From positions 1 through 64,000 of the forward strand of contig CBFIHE010000004.1 in NCBI GenBank assembly GCA_965662345.1: a DNA stretch of 64,000 bases, written 5' to 3'. The DNA is from UBA6049 sp965662345 (GTDB taxonomy: Bacteria > Bacteroidota > Bacteroidia > Flavobacteriales_G > Salibacteraceae). The notes beneath the pieces were generated by a model. That model was not told the origin of the DNA and did no database searches. It saw nothing but the letters and a program-made list of their open reading frames with translations. A program made the position numbers and the translations under genes. Positions 50,175 to 59,817 of this stretch are shown in pieces (positions within the stretch are counted from its first letter, which is position 1; every line of letters starts with the position of its first letter).

Positions 50175-51166
50175 TACGGTCTTTCTTTTTTCTCTGGTTT
50201 ATCCTTAGGCTTTTCGCTCTTCCCAAATACAGAGAAGTGAACATACCTTTTAGGATTCACACGCATGTCTTCCAACAATAAATCAAGCTCTAATGTTGCA
50301 GACTCTAAATTATTGTACAAGGTATCATTGTTGACAAGCAAACCAATGGTACCCTCACCATTATCTATTTTCTCCATAACAGATGCTACGTTCTCCATGG
50401 CTTTACCAGCATTGTCTATGGTTCCTACTAAATCTGCCTCTACCAAAGAATCTGAAAGCGTATTCATATTGGTAAGAATGGCGCTTATATTCTCGTTATT
50501 CTGTTCTATGTTGGCCACGATGCCGTTCATATTATCAATAATTGCATCAAATTTTTCTCGCTCTGCAACTACTAAGGTATCTACCCTCTTAAGCGTGGTT
50601 TCAAAGGTTTGGAAGGAGCGATTGATACTAGAGAAACTCTCAGATAAATTTTGTGCAGCATCCTCATTCAAGATAGACTGAACAATGGTAACCAATGAGT
50701 CTATTGAACCTATAAGGTCATTTGTTTTTTGCTCCAGCGGTCTCAACCGCTTATCTACCTCTGCCTTGAGGTCACCTTCTATTTCACTAGTTAAGGTATC
50801 TCCAGATTGAAGCTCAACTGTACTACTTCCTAACTGTAATGAAATGGCCTTGGAACCAAAAAGATCAAGGCTAGCTATCCTAGCAATGGCATCTTCTGTT
50901 ACGGGAACACTATTGTTATTAATCTCAAATTCAACTACAATATTTCCAGAACCATTGGCAAGTAATTGAATACTACGAACTCTCCCAATTTTAACTCCGT
51001 TCAATTGAACTGTGTTATCAGAAGACAGACCGTCTACGCGCTGGTAGATTGCATAGTACGTTCTGGAGTCTTGAAATATTTCAATGCCTTTGAGATAATT
51101 AAATCCAAAGTAGGCAGACACAATAGCAATTACCGCCACTAAACCTACTTTTATTTCATTGGACAT
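50174..51166 (-). CDS. MlaD-like MCE domain protein
   Basis: 330 residues from ATG 51166 (GTG two codons earlier also possible). N-terminal membrane anchor (about 5-24, VGLVAVIAIVSAYFGFNYL), MCE domain (about 35-120, with YYAIYQRVDGLSSDNTVQLNGVKIGRV, the usual substrate-lipid-binding fold), then a long helical, coiled-coil-like region (130-320) rich in N, D, E. MCE proteins shuttle phospholipids between membranes. The gene starts 8 nt after the amidase stop. No MlaE/MlaF partner is in the window. Confidence 0.87.
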   Translation of the reverse strand: MSNEIKVGLVAVIAIVSAYFGFNYLKGIEIFQDSRTYYAIYQRVDGLSSDNTVQLNGVKIGRVRSIQLLANGSGNIVVEFEINNNSVPVTEDAIARIASLDLFGSKAISLQLGSSTVELQSGDTLTSEIEGDLKAEVDKRLRPLEQKTNDLIGSIDSLVTIVQSILNEDAAQNLSESFSSINRSFQTFETTLKRVDTLVVAEREKFDAIIDNMNGIVANIEQNNENISAILTNMNTLSDSLVEADLVGTIDNAGKAMENVASVMEKIDNGEGTIGLLVNNDTLYNNLESATLELDLLLEDMRVNPKRYVHFSVFGKSEKPKDKPEKKERP

Positions 51167-51174
51167 TTTCACGT

Positions 51175-52350
51175 TTATCCTTGCTTTTTGATGATTTCAA
51201 AGGCTTCTTGCAAAGAAATCCTTTTTCCTTTGTACATGGCAATGATAAAGGCATCTTTATAGCCTTTATCACGTACTTCGCGTTGTATCTCTACAGCAGA
51301 TTCAAATGCTGTTACACTTCCAACGGAATACTTGTAAACTTCTCCCTCTTGACGTTCAACAACACCATTGAGTCCTTTAAAATTATTGGGTACCGTTTCA
51401 ATTTGGTCTTTGGAGGCATGTAATTGAACAGAAAATACTGGCAATGCCGATACTGCTTTCACTTGGGGCTCTGGCTTCACATCTTCAGTAGTTGTAGATA
51501 CTGACTCTTCTTTCTGCTCTTCTGCTAACTTATCTTCATTAGATTTTTCTACTGGACTAACAGACGTATCAACACCTTCAACCATTGTTTTATACTGCTT
51601 AAATGCACGATAAATAGCCGATGATAGATATACCTGTCCTTGTTCAGAATTCAAAAAATCTTCTTCTGAGTGATTGCTGATAAAGCCTAATTCTATAAGT
51701 ACAGATGGCATAACCGTTTGAGATATTACCCAATACCCAGCTTGCTTTACTCCCCTATCTCTTCTGTGTACACGTTCTCTAAACTGGTCTTGAACCAAGT
51801 CTGCGAAATAGATAGAAGATTCTAGGTACTGGCTCTGCATCATACTCAAGGCAATCATGCTTTCTGGTGATGAAGGATCAAAACCTTCATAATTCTCTTC
51901 GTAGTCCTCTTCTAGAAAGATTACTTGATTCTCACGCTTTGCCGTTTCCAGATTAGATTCTGATTTGTGTAAGCCAATTACGTAAGTCTCAGACCCAAAA
52001 GCACGTGTATTGCCATTTGTATTGCAATGAATACTTATGAATAAATCTGCTTTGGCCTTATTCGCAATGCGTGTGCGCTCTCTTAGCTCTAAGAACACGT
52101 CTGTTTCACGCGTCATGATTACCTCTACATTGCTGTAATACTTCTGAATATATTCTCGAACTTTGAGGGCAACATCAAGCGCCAGGTCTGATTCTGTTTT
52201 CTTGTATCTACCTGTTCCTAAGGCACCTGGATCTTTACCTCCATGCCCTGCATCAATCACTACTTTATTTACTTCAAACCCTGTTTTTGATTGTGGCAAG
52301 CCAATTGTAGAGAACAGTACCGAAACCATTATCAACATCAAGTTGTGCAT
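51175..52350 (-). CDS. N-acetylmuramoyl-L-alanine amidase (Amidase_3) with SPOR-like tail
   Basis: 392 residues from ATG 52350, which opens a signal peptide (MHNLMLIMVSVLFSTIGLPQS). Zn-amidase domain of about residues 27-240: VIDAGHGGKDPG (H36), E53, ISIHCN (H108) and LIELGFISN (catalytic Glu) are the zinc/catalytic set. A charged linker follows and then a SPOR-like C-terminus (FSVQLHASKD, VYKYSVGS, AFIIAMYKGKRISLQEA). Cleaves peptidoglycan stem peptides for cell separation. First gene of the minus-strand envelope operon; an alternate ATG exists at 52422 but would remove the clean signal peptide. Confidence 0.9.
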   Translation of the reverse strand: MHNLMLIMVSVLFSTIGLPQSKTGFEVNKVVIDAGHGGKDPGALGTGRYKKTESDLALDVALKVREYIQKYYSNVEVIMTRETDVFLELRERTRIANKAKADLFISIHCNTNGNTRAFGSETYVIGLHKSESNLETAKRENQVIFLEEDYEENYEGFDPSSPESMIALSMMQSQYLESSIYFADLVQDQFRERVHRRDRGVKQAGYWVISQTVMPSVLIELGFISNHSEEDFLNSEQGQVYLSSAIYRAFKQYKTMVEGVDTSVSPVEKSNEDKLAEEQKEESVSTTTEDVKPEPQVKAVSALPVFSVQLHASKDQIETVPNNFKGLNGVVERQEGEVYKYSVGSVTAFESAVEIQREVRDKGYKDAFIIAMYKGKRISLQEAFEIIKKQG

Positions 52351-52459
52351 CCTTGGTTTAGGTATAACCAAACAACGTGCTGAGGGTATTACTTTTGTAG
52401 CTTTGCGCGCCAGTTTTAGCATGATAGACAAATGTAGCGATATCCCGGGGGGAACCCCG

Positions 52460-54292
52460 ATGCGGAACACACAAGTATTCCACGCTTTTCTGTTAATTCC
52501 CATTTTGTGCATAACATTTGGTTTTAGNNNNNNNNNNNNNNNNNNNNNNNNNNNNNNNNNNNNNNNNNNNNNNNNNNNNNNNNNNNNNNNNNNNNNNNNN
52601 NNNNNNNNNNNNNNNNNNNNNNNNNNATTCAACTTTAGTTACATCAATAACAAAACAGGAGACCCCGAAACTCCAGACTATTTCCAGAGTAACTCCTTTT
52701 TCATCAATTGGGATCACAGACAAGACCCCAAGGCCAGACCTAATAGCTCATTCAGTGCTAGCGTTAATGCAGGTACTACCACCAATTTCGTGAATGATTT
52801 TAACACCTCTGCAGAAGACTACCTAAGTAACCAATTTAAATCCAACATCAGCTACACCAAAAGATTTGGAAACTCACCTTTTACACTTACTGCTAACGCT
52901 AGTCATACGCAAAATAGCAGAGACTCAACAGTAACTGTAACCTTACCTCAAGTAGCCTTAACAATGAGTAGAATCTTTCCGTTCAAGCGGAAAGTACCAG
53001 TAGGAAAACAAAAGTTTTATGAGAAAATTGGGGTGAGTCTAACCTCAAACTTTCGGAATACGGCTTCTGCTAAACAAGATGTGTTCTTCACTCAAAACAC
53101 GCTAGATAATATGCGCAATGGCTTTAGACATACCATACCGATTAGCACATCGCTAAAAGCAGGTAACTTTACCATAAGCCCTAGTGTAAATCTAAATGAA
53201 ACATGGTATTTTGAAACCACTCGACAAAACTTTGATACTGAAACGGGTAGTGTGGTTTTTGATACAGTTGAAGCATTCAGGCGATATGGCGAGGCAAGCG
53301 CGTCTGTAAGCTTGGCCACAAAACTTTACGGTATGTACACCTACAAAAGAGGTCGGCTTAAAGCAATTCGTCATACCATGACACCGAATGTATCTTTTAG
53401 CTACACACCAGACCAAAGTAGATTAAACCCGCAGTACTTTGATAGCGTACAAACCAACGCAGATGGAGACAAGCGCAGGTACAGCATTTTTGACAGAGGA
53501 ATTTACGGTGGCCCCAGCACCTATCGCAGAGCGATTGTGAACTTCAACATCCAAAATACCTTGGAAATGAAGTACAGACCCAAATCAGATACGGCAGAAA
53601 CGCTTAAGAAAGGGAAAATTCTGGATGCATTCAACTTTAGTTCCAACTACGATATTTTCAAAGATTCCTTGAATTGGGCACCTGTTAGCTTTAACACACG
53701 AACTTCATTCGGCAGATTCTTACAACTTCGGTTTGACGCCACCTTTGACCCATATGCCCTAGACGGAGAAGGAAGAAGAATAAATGTTTCTGAATATGAA
53801 ACAACAGGTCAACTTTTCCGCTTAACCAGAGCACAAACTTCGGCTACGTTTAGATTCGCAAGCAAGCCCAAAGACGAGCGTAAAGATGAAGAACGAGCTC
53901 CACTTGCACAAAACAACGAACTCAATGATGTACAAAATAGGCAAAGCGCCTACGTAGATTTTAACGTGCCATGGAGTTTGAATGTAAATTACAACATCAC
54001 ATATACTAAACCAGGTTTAGAATCTCAAATTGTGAATTCACTCACATTTAACGGAGACGCCAACGTTACAGACAATTGGAAAGTTGGATTCCGCTCTGGT
54101 TATGATTTTGAGCTGAATGAGCTTACCTACACAAGCTTGGATATATTCAGAGACTTGCACTGCTGGCAAATCAGGTTTAGCGCCATTCCATTTGGCCCAA
54201 GAACGTCTTATACTTTCGACATACATGTAAAAGCATCGGTTCTTCAAGACCTGAAGCTCTCTCGCAGAAGAAGTTGGTTCGATACAAATTGA
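52460..54292 (+). CDS. lptD: LptD-like LPS assembly outer-membrane protein (middle missing)
   Basis: ATG 52460 begins a signal peptide (MRNTQVFHAFLLIPILCITFG). After 22 codons a 99-N gap (52528-52626) interrupts the gene, and downstream the C-terminal ~555 residues are present: many alternating beta strands (SFFINWDHRQDPKARPN, FTLTANASHTQN, GMYTYKRGRLKAIRHTMTPN) as in the LptD barrel. Normal Bacteroidota LptD is about 850-900 residues, so perhaps 300 residues are lost in the gap, and frame continuity across the N is not meaningful. Partner of the LPS bridge protein at 45300. Confidence 0.78.
   Translation: MRNTQVFHAFLLIPILCITFGFXXXXXXXXXXXXXXXXXXXXXXXXXXXXXXXXXXFNFSYINNKTGDPETPDYFQSNSFFINWDHRQDPKARPNSSFSASVNAGTTTNFVNDFNTSAEDYLSNQFKSNISYTKRFGNSPFTLTANASHTQNSRDSTVTVTLPQVALTMSRIFPFKRKVPVGKQKFYEKIGVSLTSNFRNTASAKQDVFFTQNTLDNMRNGFRHTIPISTSLKAGNFTISPSVNLNETWYFETTRQNFDTETGSVVFDTVEAFRRYGEASASVSLATKLYGMYTYKRGRLKAIRHTMTPNVSFSYTPDQSRLNPQYFDSVQTNADGDKRRYSIFDRGIYGGPSTYRRAIVNFNIQNTLEMKYRPKSDTAETLKKGKILDAFNFSSNYDIFKDSLNWAPVSFNTRTSFGRFLQLRFDATFDPYALDGEGRRINVSEYETTGQLFRLTRAQTSATFRFASKPKDERKDEERAPLAQNNELNDVQNRQSAYVDFNVPWSLNVNYNITYTKPGLESQIVNSLTFNGDANVTDNWKVGFRSGYDFELNELTYTSLDIFRDLHCWQIRFSAIPFGPRTSYTFDIHVKASVLQDLKLSRRRSWFDTN
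52528..52626. other. Assembly gap (99 N) inside lptD
   Basis: No overlap between the flanks is visible (unlike the 48179 gap). It falls within a single gene whose start and end are both present, so real sequence is missing here. Confidence 0.9.
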
Positions 54293-54304
54293 TACCTTAG
54301 AAAA

Positions 54305-55705
54305 ATGAGACTTTCTCTTTTTACCGTTTGTCTTTTGCTCTGTTCCAACTTGAATGGACAGGTATTTCAATTTGGAGACACCACAGTAAGCAATTCAGGA
54401 ATAACACACCTACAAGCACCATCTGGCAGTATTTTCTTGATAGGTCATGAAGAGATAAATCAAATTGGTGGCTTAGATGTAGTGGTTTACAAGTTGAATC
54501 AAGATTGCATTCCTTTAGACACCTTTATTTTGGGGAGTGTTGAAAATGATGCGGTAACTGAAGCCATTTGGGTAAATGATGAAATTGCAATCGCTGGCAT
54601 TCAATCCGACTCTTTAGGAACTCTTGAAGCATTTTACTTAAGATTTGATACACTAGGTACACAACTAGCCTATAAAACCTTTGGTTATGCTGGAAGAAAT
54701 ACGGGTTTCAACGCCCTTACATTTAACGGATTAAACCAATTAGTTCTGGCGGGTTTTGTGAGTAAGATATCATCTCCAGGTAATGGGTATTTTGCTGTAA
54801 GCACTAGTATTCAAGGTGTTGACGGGTGGGAATACACGGGTGAGATAGGCAGCTCCGCCACAGCCAATGCTATATGCTACGATGCTAGAATGAATAGGTA
54901 CGTTTTGGCAATAGACCAAACCAGTCCTATAGGCTCTGTTGATATTGCCATTGCGGTACTTAGTGAATCAGGGCAACTGGTTAAAGAAAACATCAACAAA
55001 GACAATCTAAACGGGGGTTGTCAGAAGATAAAACCCATTAGTAGAAATCGCTTTTTACTACTAGGTGAATCGTACACTCCAACTGAGCCTGCTTTTGATG
55101 TGGTAGTATCTATATTAGATTCAAATTACACTATCGTTTCATATGATTTAATAGACGGCACAGGTTTAGGTGAAGCAGGCTTTAACGGTTTAGAGCTAGA
55201 CAATGGTCATTTTGTAGTAACTGGCTATGCTGGAGATGTGATTTCTGGCAGAACAGGAGTCCTTCTTTTAGAATTGGACACAGACTTTAATGAGCTGAAA
55301 AAAGAAATTTACCTCACCACGGGTTCTGTTTCTATTGGCTATGAAATCAGTATTTCAAAAATGGGAGAGCTTCTCATATCTGGTACTGCTAACGGTTCAA
55401 ATGAAGGCTACTTTATCATTAAAGATTCTGTTAATCTGAGCGAGATGCCTTTAAGCTTACCCAATGGCTACCTAGAGCAAGGTTTTACCCTTTTCCCTAA
55501 TCCAACAACAGAACAGTTGAATGTGGTTTACCCATATACTGTACCAGGTAGAATTTACATTACAACAATAACGGGTACAATCGTACTTAACGAGTTGGTA
55601 ACAAAGAATATGGAAATTTCTTTGGCCAACTACCCTGCAGGAACGTATTTTGTAACCATTGAGAATTCAACTATTCACCTTACCCAAAAAGTACTTAGAT
55701 TATGA
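54305..55705 (+). CDS. T9SS-secreted beta-rich protein
   Basis: 466 residues: signal peptide (MRLSLFTVCLLLCSNLNGQ), a body of recurrent blade-like segments (LDVVVYKLNQDCIPLDTFILG, FYLRFDTLGTQLAYKTFGYAG, VVVSILDSNYTIVSYDLIDG, GVLLLELDTDFNELKKEIYLT) typical of a WD/NHL-like propeller, and a T9SS sorting domain at the end (LFPNPTTEQLNV, then PAGTYFV). It starts 12 nt after lptD; a TACCTTAG box lies 4 nt before its ATG. Function unknown. Confidence 0.8.
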   Translation: MRLSLFTVCLLLCSNLNGQVFQFGDTTVSNSGITHLQAPSGSIFLIGHEEINQIGGLDVVVYKLNQDCIPLDTFILGSVENDAVTEAIWVNDEIAIAGIQSDSLGTLEAFYLRFDTLGTQLAYKTFGYAGRNTGFNALTFNGLNQLVLAGFVSKISSPGNGYFAVSTSIQGVDGWEYTGEIGSSATANAICYDARMNRYVLAIDQTSPIGSVDIAIAVLSESGQLVKENINKDNLNGGCQKIKPISRNRFLLLGESYTPTEPAFDVVVSILDSNYTIVSYDLIDGTGLGEAGFNGLELDNGHFVVTGYAGDVISGRTGVLLLELDTDFNELKKEIYLTTGSVSIGYEISISKMGELLISGTANGSNEGYFIIKDSVNLSEMPLSLPNGYLEQGFTLFPNPTTEQLNVVYPYTVPGRIYITTITGTIVLNELVTKNMEISLANYPAGTYFVTIENSTIHLTQKVLRL

Positions 55706-56037
55706 AAAAAGTAGTTAGCCTTCTTTTTATAGCCATTGGCTTTAGTCTTTCATCGCAAGCACAAGTTGTTACAGATACATTGAATGTTGCTGGGGTATGT
55801 GGAATGTGTGAAGACCGCATAGAGAATGCCGCATACATCAAGGGAGTGAAAAAGGCAGATTGGGATAAAAACTCCCAGCAACTTGTGTTGGTTTACAAAA
55901 GCAATAAAGTCTCGTTAGATGAAATCAGCAACTCTATACAAGCTGCTGGGCACGATACGGAAAAAGGTCCGGCAAAAAAGGGAACGTACGAGCAAATTAA
56001 TGAATGTTGCCGCTACAGAGAGCTTGAAGTGCACTAG
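55702..56037 (+). CDS. Periplasmic heavy-metal-associated (HMA) domain protein
   Basis: 111 residues: signal peptide (MKKVVSLLFIAIGFSLSSQAQ) and one HMA fold. The metal-binding loop is VAGVCGMCEDRIE with C33 and C36 (GxCxxC), followed by KGVKKADWDKNSQQLVLVY; a further CC pair (NECCRYRE) is near the C-terminus. Cu(I) or Zn(II) binding in the periplasm is likely. Its ATG overlaps the preceding stop by 4 bp and the TonB receptor follows 3 nt later, so this is a metal-handling unit. Confidence 0.85.
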   Translation: MKKVVSLLFIAIGFSLSSQAQVVTDTLNVAGVCGMCEDRIENAAYIKGVKKADWDKNSQQLVLVYKSNKVSLDEISNSIQAAGHDTEKGPAKKGTYEQINECCRYRELEVH

Positions 56038-56040
56038 TGT

Positions 56041-58401
56041 ATGACTACTAACATCAAGGCCTTCTTAGCCATAGCTGCTTGTATTGTTTTTATAGGAGTT
56101 ATAAATATAACTTCATTGCAAGCACAAGAAATGATTAGTGGAAGAGTGTTGCAAAGCAGCAGTGGCATTATGAGTCCCTTGCCATCTGCCAATGTTTACT
56201 ATTCAGATCAATCTGCAGGAATCTCAACAGACTTAGACGGTAATTTTTCGCTCGTTTATAAACCAAACACACCCCTCCTAATTAGTTTCATTGGCTTTGA
56301 AACAGACACCCTCTACCCAGAGCAGCCCAATGACCTGGGAGACATCGTACTGCAAGCTGCTGCATTAGATGAGGTAGTTGTTGAAGCAAAGACCGATGCC
56401 TTAAAAATCAACACGCTTAGCGCTAAAAATATCCAAATCATCACTTCAAAAGAGCTTGCTAAGGCACCCTGTTGCAATCTGGCAGAGAGTTTTGAAACCA
56501 ATGCTGGAATTGATGCTTCTTTTAGTGATGCCGCTACTGGTCAGCGACAAATAAGCATGATTGGGCTAACTGGAATATACGCACAGCTCATGCAAGGGAA
56601 TATGCCTGCATTAAGAAGCGGATATGCTATGCAGGGGTTGAATTTTGTTCCCGGGCCTTGGATTAGCAGCATCCAAATTTCTAAGGGTGCGGGATCAGTA
56701 ATGAATGGTTTTGAGAGCATTACTGGTCAAATAAATTATGAGCTAAGGCAGCCAACTGATGAAGAGCTGGTTTTCGTAAATGTTTACGGTAATGGTGGTA
56801 GTCGACTAGAATTCAACGGTGCGCTTAACCTAGACCTAACAGAAGGCTTGTCTACGGGAATTTATGTACACGGCAATAATGTCTCTAACGAAAACGACAA
56901 CAACAAAGATGGATACCTCGATATGCCAACAGGTTCACAAATCAACCTCATGAACCGCTGGCAGTTGTACAAAGGCGACTGGGAAGCGCAAGCAGGGATT
57001 CACTATGTAGAAGATGAGCGCGTGGGTGGTTTTACGGATTACGATTTCAACTTAAATCTAACAGAGAATAAAAACTTACAAGGTTTAGGTCTATCAGACC
57101 CAGATTTAATTGCCTCATCTAATGAAAGAACCTTTGTTCGAACATTTGCCAAAGCTGGTTGGGTTAATCCTGAAAAAGCTTGGCAGTCTATTGGTTTTCA
57201 AGCTTCTTACACGTATTACACAGACTCATTGAGGTACAGTTTTGGAAACTTTAGAAACGAAGAACACAACTACTACTTTAATGCAATCTATAGCTCTGAG
57301 TTGTTTAATTGTGATTTACCATTCAAAGCAGGTATTTCCGTGCTGGGCGATGATGTTACACAAGTGCTCTATCGATCAGATACTCTTACAAATAGTATTG
57401 AAAACACTGCCATTGGAGCATTTTATGAGCAAACGATAAAAGCTAGTGAGAAACTAACATTGATGCTAGCTGCTCGAGCAGATTATTTCACACTAAACGA
57501 CACCACTGTGCTCTCGCCAAGAGTTCATGTTCGCTATGCTCCAGTTGATGAAATCACCCTCCGGTTCAATGCAGGTTTGGGCTACAGACAGCCAAGGCCT
57601 TTCGCCAATAATTTGGGGCTCCTTATGGCTACAAATGGATTGCAACTTAATTTTCAGGGTGATTTAAGTAACCTACCCCTAGAAGAAGGGTTCAACATGG
57701 GAGTTGGGTTTGTATGGAAAAGAGAGCTTGACTATAAACCCTTCTCTTTAACGGGAGATGTTTTCTACACTACCTTCTTTAGCAGAGTAATTTATTCTAG
57801 AGAAAACCTATCTGGTAACAGCCCCGTAACAGAATTGAATGCCCATTTTAGAGATAACTCCCCATCCTATACATTTGGAGCACTCGTAGAGGCAAATTAT
57901 GAAGTGTTTAGAAGGTTTGATGCTCGCATCTCTTATCGCTACACACAAAGCGTAGAAAATCAAAACTATGGCGGAAACACATTTGTAAATGAGTTTTCGT
58001 ACTACCAGCCTTTTCATAAGGGTATGGTGAACCTTGCCTATTCCACAAAGAAAAGTATCAAAGGAGCTCATTGGGTGTTTGATGGAACATGGCAGTGGGT
58101 TGGTGAACAGCGACTACCCCAATCTTTAGGCTATGTTACTGCAAATTCGCGTTCTGCCACAAACATCCCAATTGATATTACCCTAACACCAAGCTATTCT
58201 TTGGTTCATTTTCAAGTAACTAGACATTTCAGCAATAGGTTTAATGTATATGTTGGAGTAGATAATGCACTAGATGTTGTACAAGACCCTGTAATTACTC
58301 AAGTTGGCTTAAATACAGAAGCCACCAACATATTTGCTCCTGTTTTTGGGCGTATGTTCTACCTTGGACTTAAATTCAATGTGTTGAAGTCCAAAAAATG
58401 A
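56041..58401 (+). CDS. TonB-dependent outer-membrane receptor linked to the HMA protein
   Basis: 786 residues: signal peptide (to about 29), carboxypeptidase-like beta-sandwich (32-105), TonB plug (about 120-240, QIITSKELAKAPCCNLAESFETN with the notable C144-C145, then the TonB-box/STNPUG-like VPGPWISSIQISKGAGSVMNGFESITGQIN) and a barrel of about 22 strands ending in GRMFYLGLKFNV. The plug Cys pair and the neighbouring HMA gene suggest copper (or other thiophilic metal) transport. It ends with a 4-bp overlap with the methylase gene. Confidence 0.88.
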   Translation: MTTNIKAFLAIAACIVFIGVINITSLQAQEMISGRVLQSSSGIMSPLPSANVYYSDQSAGISTDLDGNFSLVYKPNTPLLISFIGFETDTLYPEQPNDLGDIVLQAAALDEVVVEAKTDALKINTLSAKNIQIITSKELAKAPCCNLAESFETNAGIDASFSDAATGQRQISMIGLTGIYAQLMQGNMPALRSGYAMQGLNFVPGPWISSIQISKGAGSVMNGFESITGQINYELRQPTDEELVFVNVYGNGGSRLEFNGALNLDLTEGLSTGIYVHGNNVSNENDNNKDGYLDMPTGSQINLMNRWQLYKGDWEAQAGIHYVEDERVGGFTDYDFNLNLTENKNLQGLGLSDPDLIASSNERTFVRTFAKAGWVNPEKAWQSIGFQASYTYYTDSLRYSFGNFRNEEHNYYFNAIYSSELFNCDLPFKAGISVLGDDVTQVLYRSDTLTNSIENTAIGAFYEQTIKASEKLTLMLAARADYFTLNDTTVLSPRVHVRYAPVDEITLRFNAGLGYRQPRPFANNLGLLMATNGLQLNFQGDLSNLPLEEGFNMGVGFVWKRELDYKPFSLTGDVFYTTFFSRVIYSRENLSGNSPVTELNAHFRDNSPSYTFGALVEANYEVFRRFDARISYRYTQSVENQNYGGNTFVNEFSYYQPFHKGMVNLAYSTKKSIKGAHWVFDGTWQWVGEQRLPQSLGYVTANSRSATNIPIDITLTPSYSLVHFQVTRHFSNRFNVYVGVDNALDVVQDPVITQVGLNTEATNIFAPVFGRMFYLGLKFNVLKSKK

Positions 58402-59792
58402 ATCAACTTCCAGAGAGCTTTGTCACTAGGCTAAAAAGTGAGAGACCGCTTGTAGCAAAGAATATACTCAGCGCAATAGAAGAAGGAAAACCAGGTACAT
58501 CCATTAGAGTCAATCCAGATAAACCTTTTCTAGTTCCATGTTCAGCCGAACGAATTCCTTGGGCAGATAACGGCTATTTTTTGCAAGAAAGAGGCAGCTT
58601 TATTACAGATCCATTGTGGCATGCTGGTGCTTACTATGTTCAAGAAGCTTCAAGTATGCTCATAGAACTTGCCATTAAACAATATGCACCAGTTAGTGCA
58701 TGTAAAGCATTGGACTTATGTGCCGCGCCAGGAGGAAAAACTACGCATTTGGCAAGCCTGCTTTCAAAAGACAGTTTGATTATTGCCAATGAGGTTATTC
58801 AGAGCCGTTCTAATATTCTCAGCCAGAACATAAAGCAATGGGGAAATCCAAATGTATATGTAACTAATAACGACCCAAAACACTTTGCAGCCATTGGAGG
58901 TTTTTTTGATCTCGTATTGGTAGATGCTCCTTGTTCAGGTGAGGGAATGTTCAGAAAAGATATAAGAGCAGCTGCTGAATGGAGCGAAGCCAATGTATCT
59001 CTGTGTGCCTCTAGGCAAAAACGTATTCTCACTGATGCTTGGGACGCTCTTGCCCCTGGAGGTCTCCTACTCTACTCTACATGTACATTTAATAGTGCTG
59101 AAAACGAAGAAAACATGGATTTTCTTCAACGCGAAAAAAACTGCAACTGGTTAGAACTAAACCTAGATGGTATTGATGAAGTTACTGAAATAGAAGCCAA
59201 ATCTGGAGTTGGGTATGCGTGTTACCCAGGAATTACAAGAGGTGAAGGGTTCTTTTTAGCCATAGCAAGAAAACGCAATAGTGCTCAAGTTGACAGTGCA
59301 AAAAGGAATAAGAAAAAGAAAATACAGAAGTCAAATGCTACAATTCCTTCAGCTGTAAAAGAGCTAATTCTAAATACTGAGGATTATATTATTGAGACCA
59401 GCACATCTACTCCTTTTTTAGTGAAAAAGTGCCATGTAAATGATTTACTGCACATTAAGTCGCGTCTAAAATTCAAAAAGCATGGGTTATTCCTAGGAGA
59501 ACAAAAAGGTAATAACTTTATTCCTTCACATGAATTAGCAACATCAACACTCTTGAATATAGATGGGCTTGCCAAAGAAGAATTGACATTAGAACAGGCT
59601 AATTTGGTGTTAACTCGAAGAACATTTAGACTAAAATCAGAAGAAAAAGGAATACATATAGTCACCCATAATGGCGTACCGTTCGCTTTTATGAAGCACC
59701 TCGGAAACAGAAGCAACAATTTATTCCCATCGGCCTTGCGTGTTCTTAAACAATTAGATGCTGATAAGTTGTGGTCTATCGTTCTGTCATAG
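58398..59792 (+). CDS. RsmF/NOL1-type rRNA cytosine-C5 methyltransferase
   Basis: 464 residues. SAM-binding motif I LDLCAAPGGKTTHLASLL (105-122), motif IV LVDAPCSGEGMFRKD (catalytic C179) and motif VI LLYSTCTF (C229) are the two conserved cysteines of the Nop2/Sun/RsmB/RsmF group. Methylates a cytosine in rRNA (16S C1407-type in RsmF). A C-terminal PUA-like region (from about 330) binds RNA. Final stop is 25 nt before the DUF3298 ATG. Confidence 0.92.
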   Translation: MNQLPESFVTRLKSERPLVAKNILSAIEEGKPGTSIRVNPDKPFLVPCSAERIPWADNGYFLQERGSFITDPLWHAGAYYVQEASSMLIELAIKQYAPVSACKALDLCAAPGGKTTHLASLLSKDSLIIANEVIQSRSNILSQNIKQWGNPNVYVTNNDPKHFAAIGGFFDLVLVDAPCSGEGMFRKDIRAAAEWSEANVSLCASRQKRILTDAWDALAPGGLLLYSTCTFNSAENEENMDFLQREKNCNWLELNLDGIDEVTEIEAKSGVGYACYPGITRGEGFFLAIARKRNSAQVDSAKRNKKKKIQKSNATIPSAVKELILNTEDYIIETSTSTPFLVKKCHVNDLLHIKSRLKFKKHGLFLGEQKGNNFIPSHELATSTLLNIDGLAKEELTLEQANLVLTRRTFRLKSEEKGIHIVTHNGVPFAFMKHLGNRSNNLFPSALRVLKQLDADKLWSIVLS

Positions 59793-59817
59793 CCTAGCCA
59801 TTTTCTACTTTGCAATA

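Noticed and set aside
52163..52459. Upstream extension of the lptD frame
   Set aside because: This part is the antisense of the amidase gene; a good signal peptide starts at ATG 52460.
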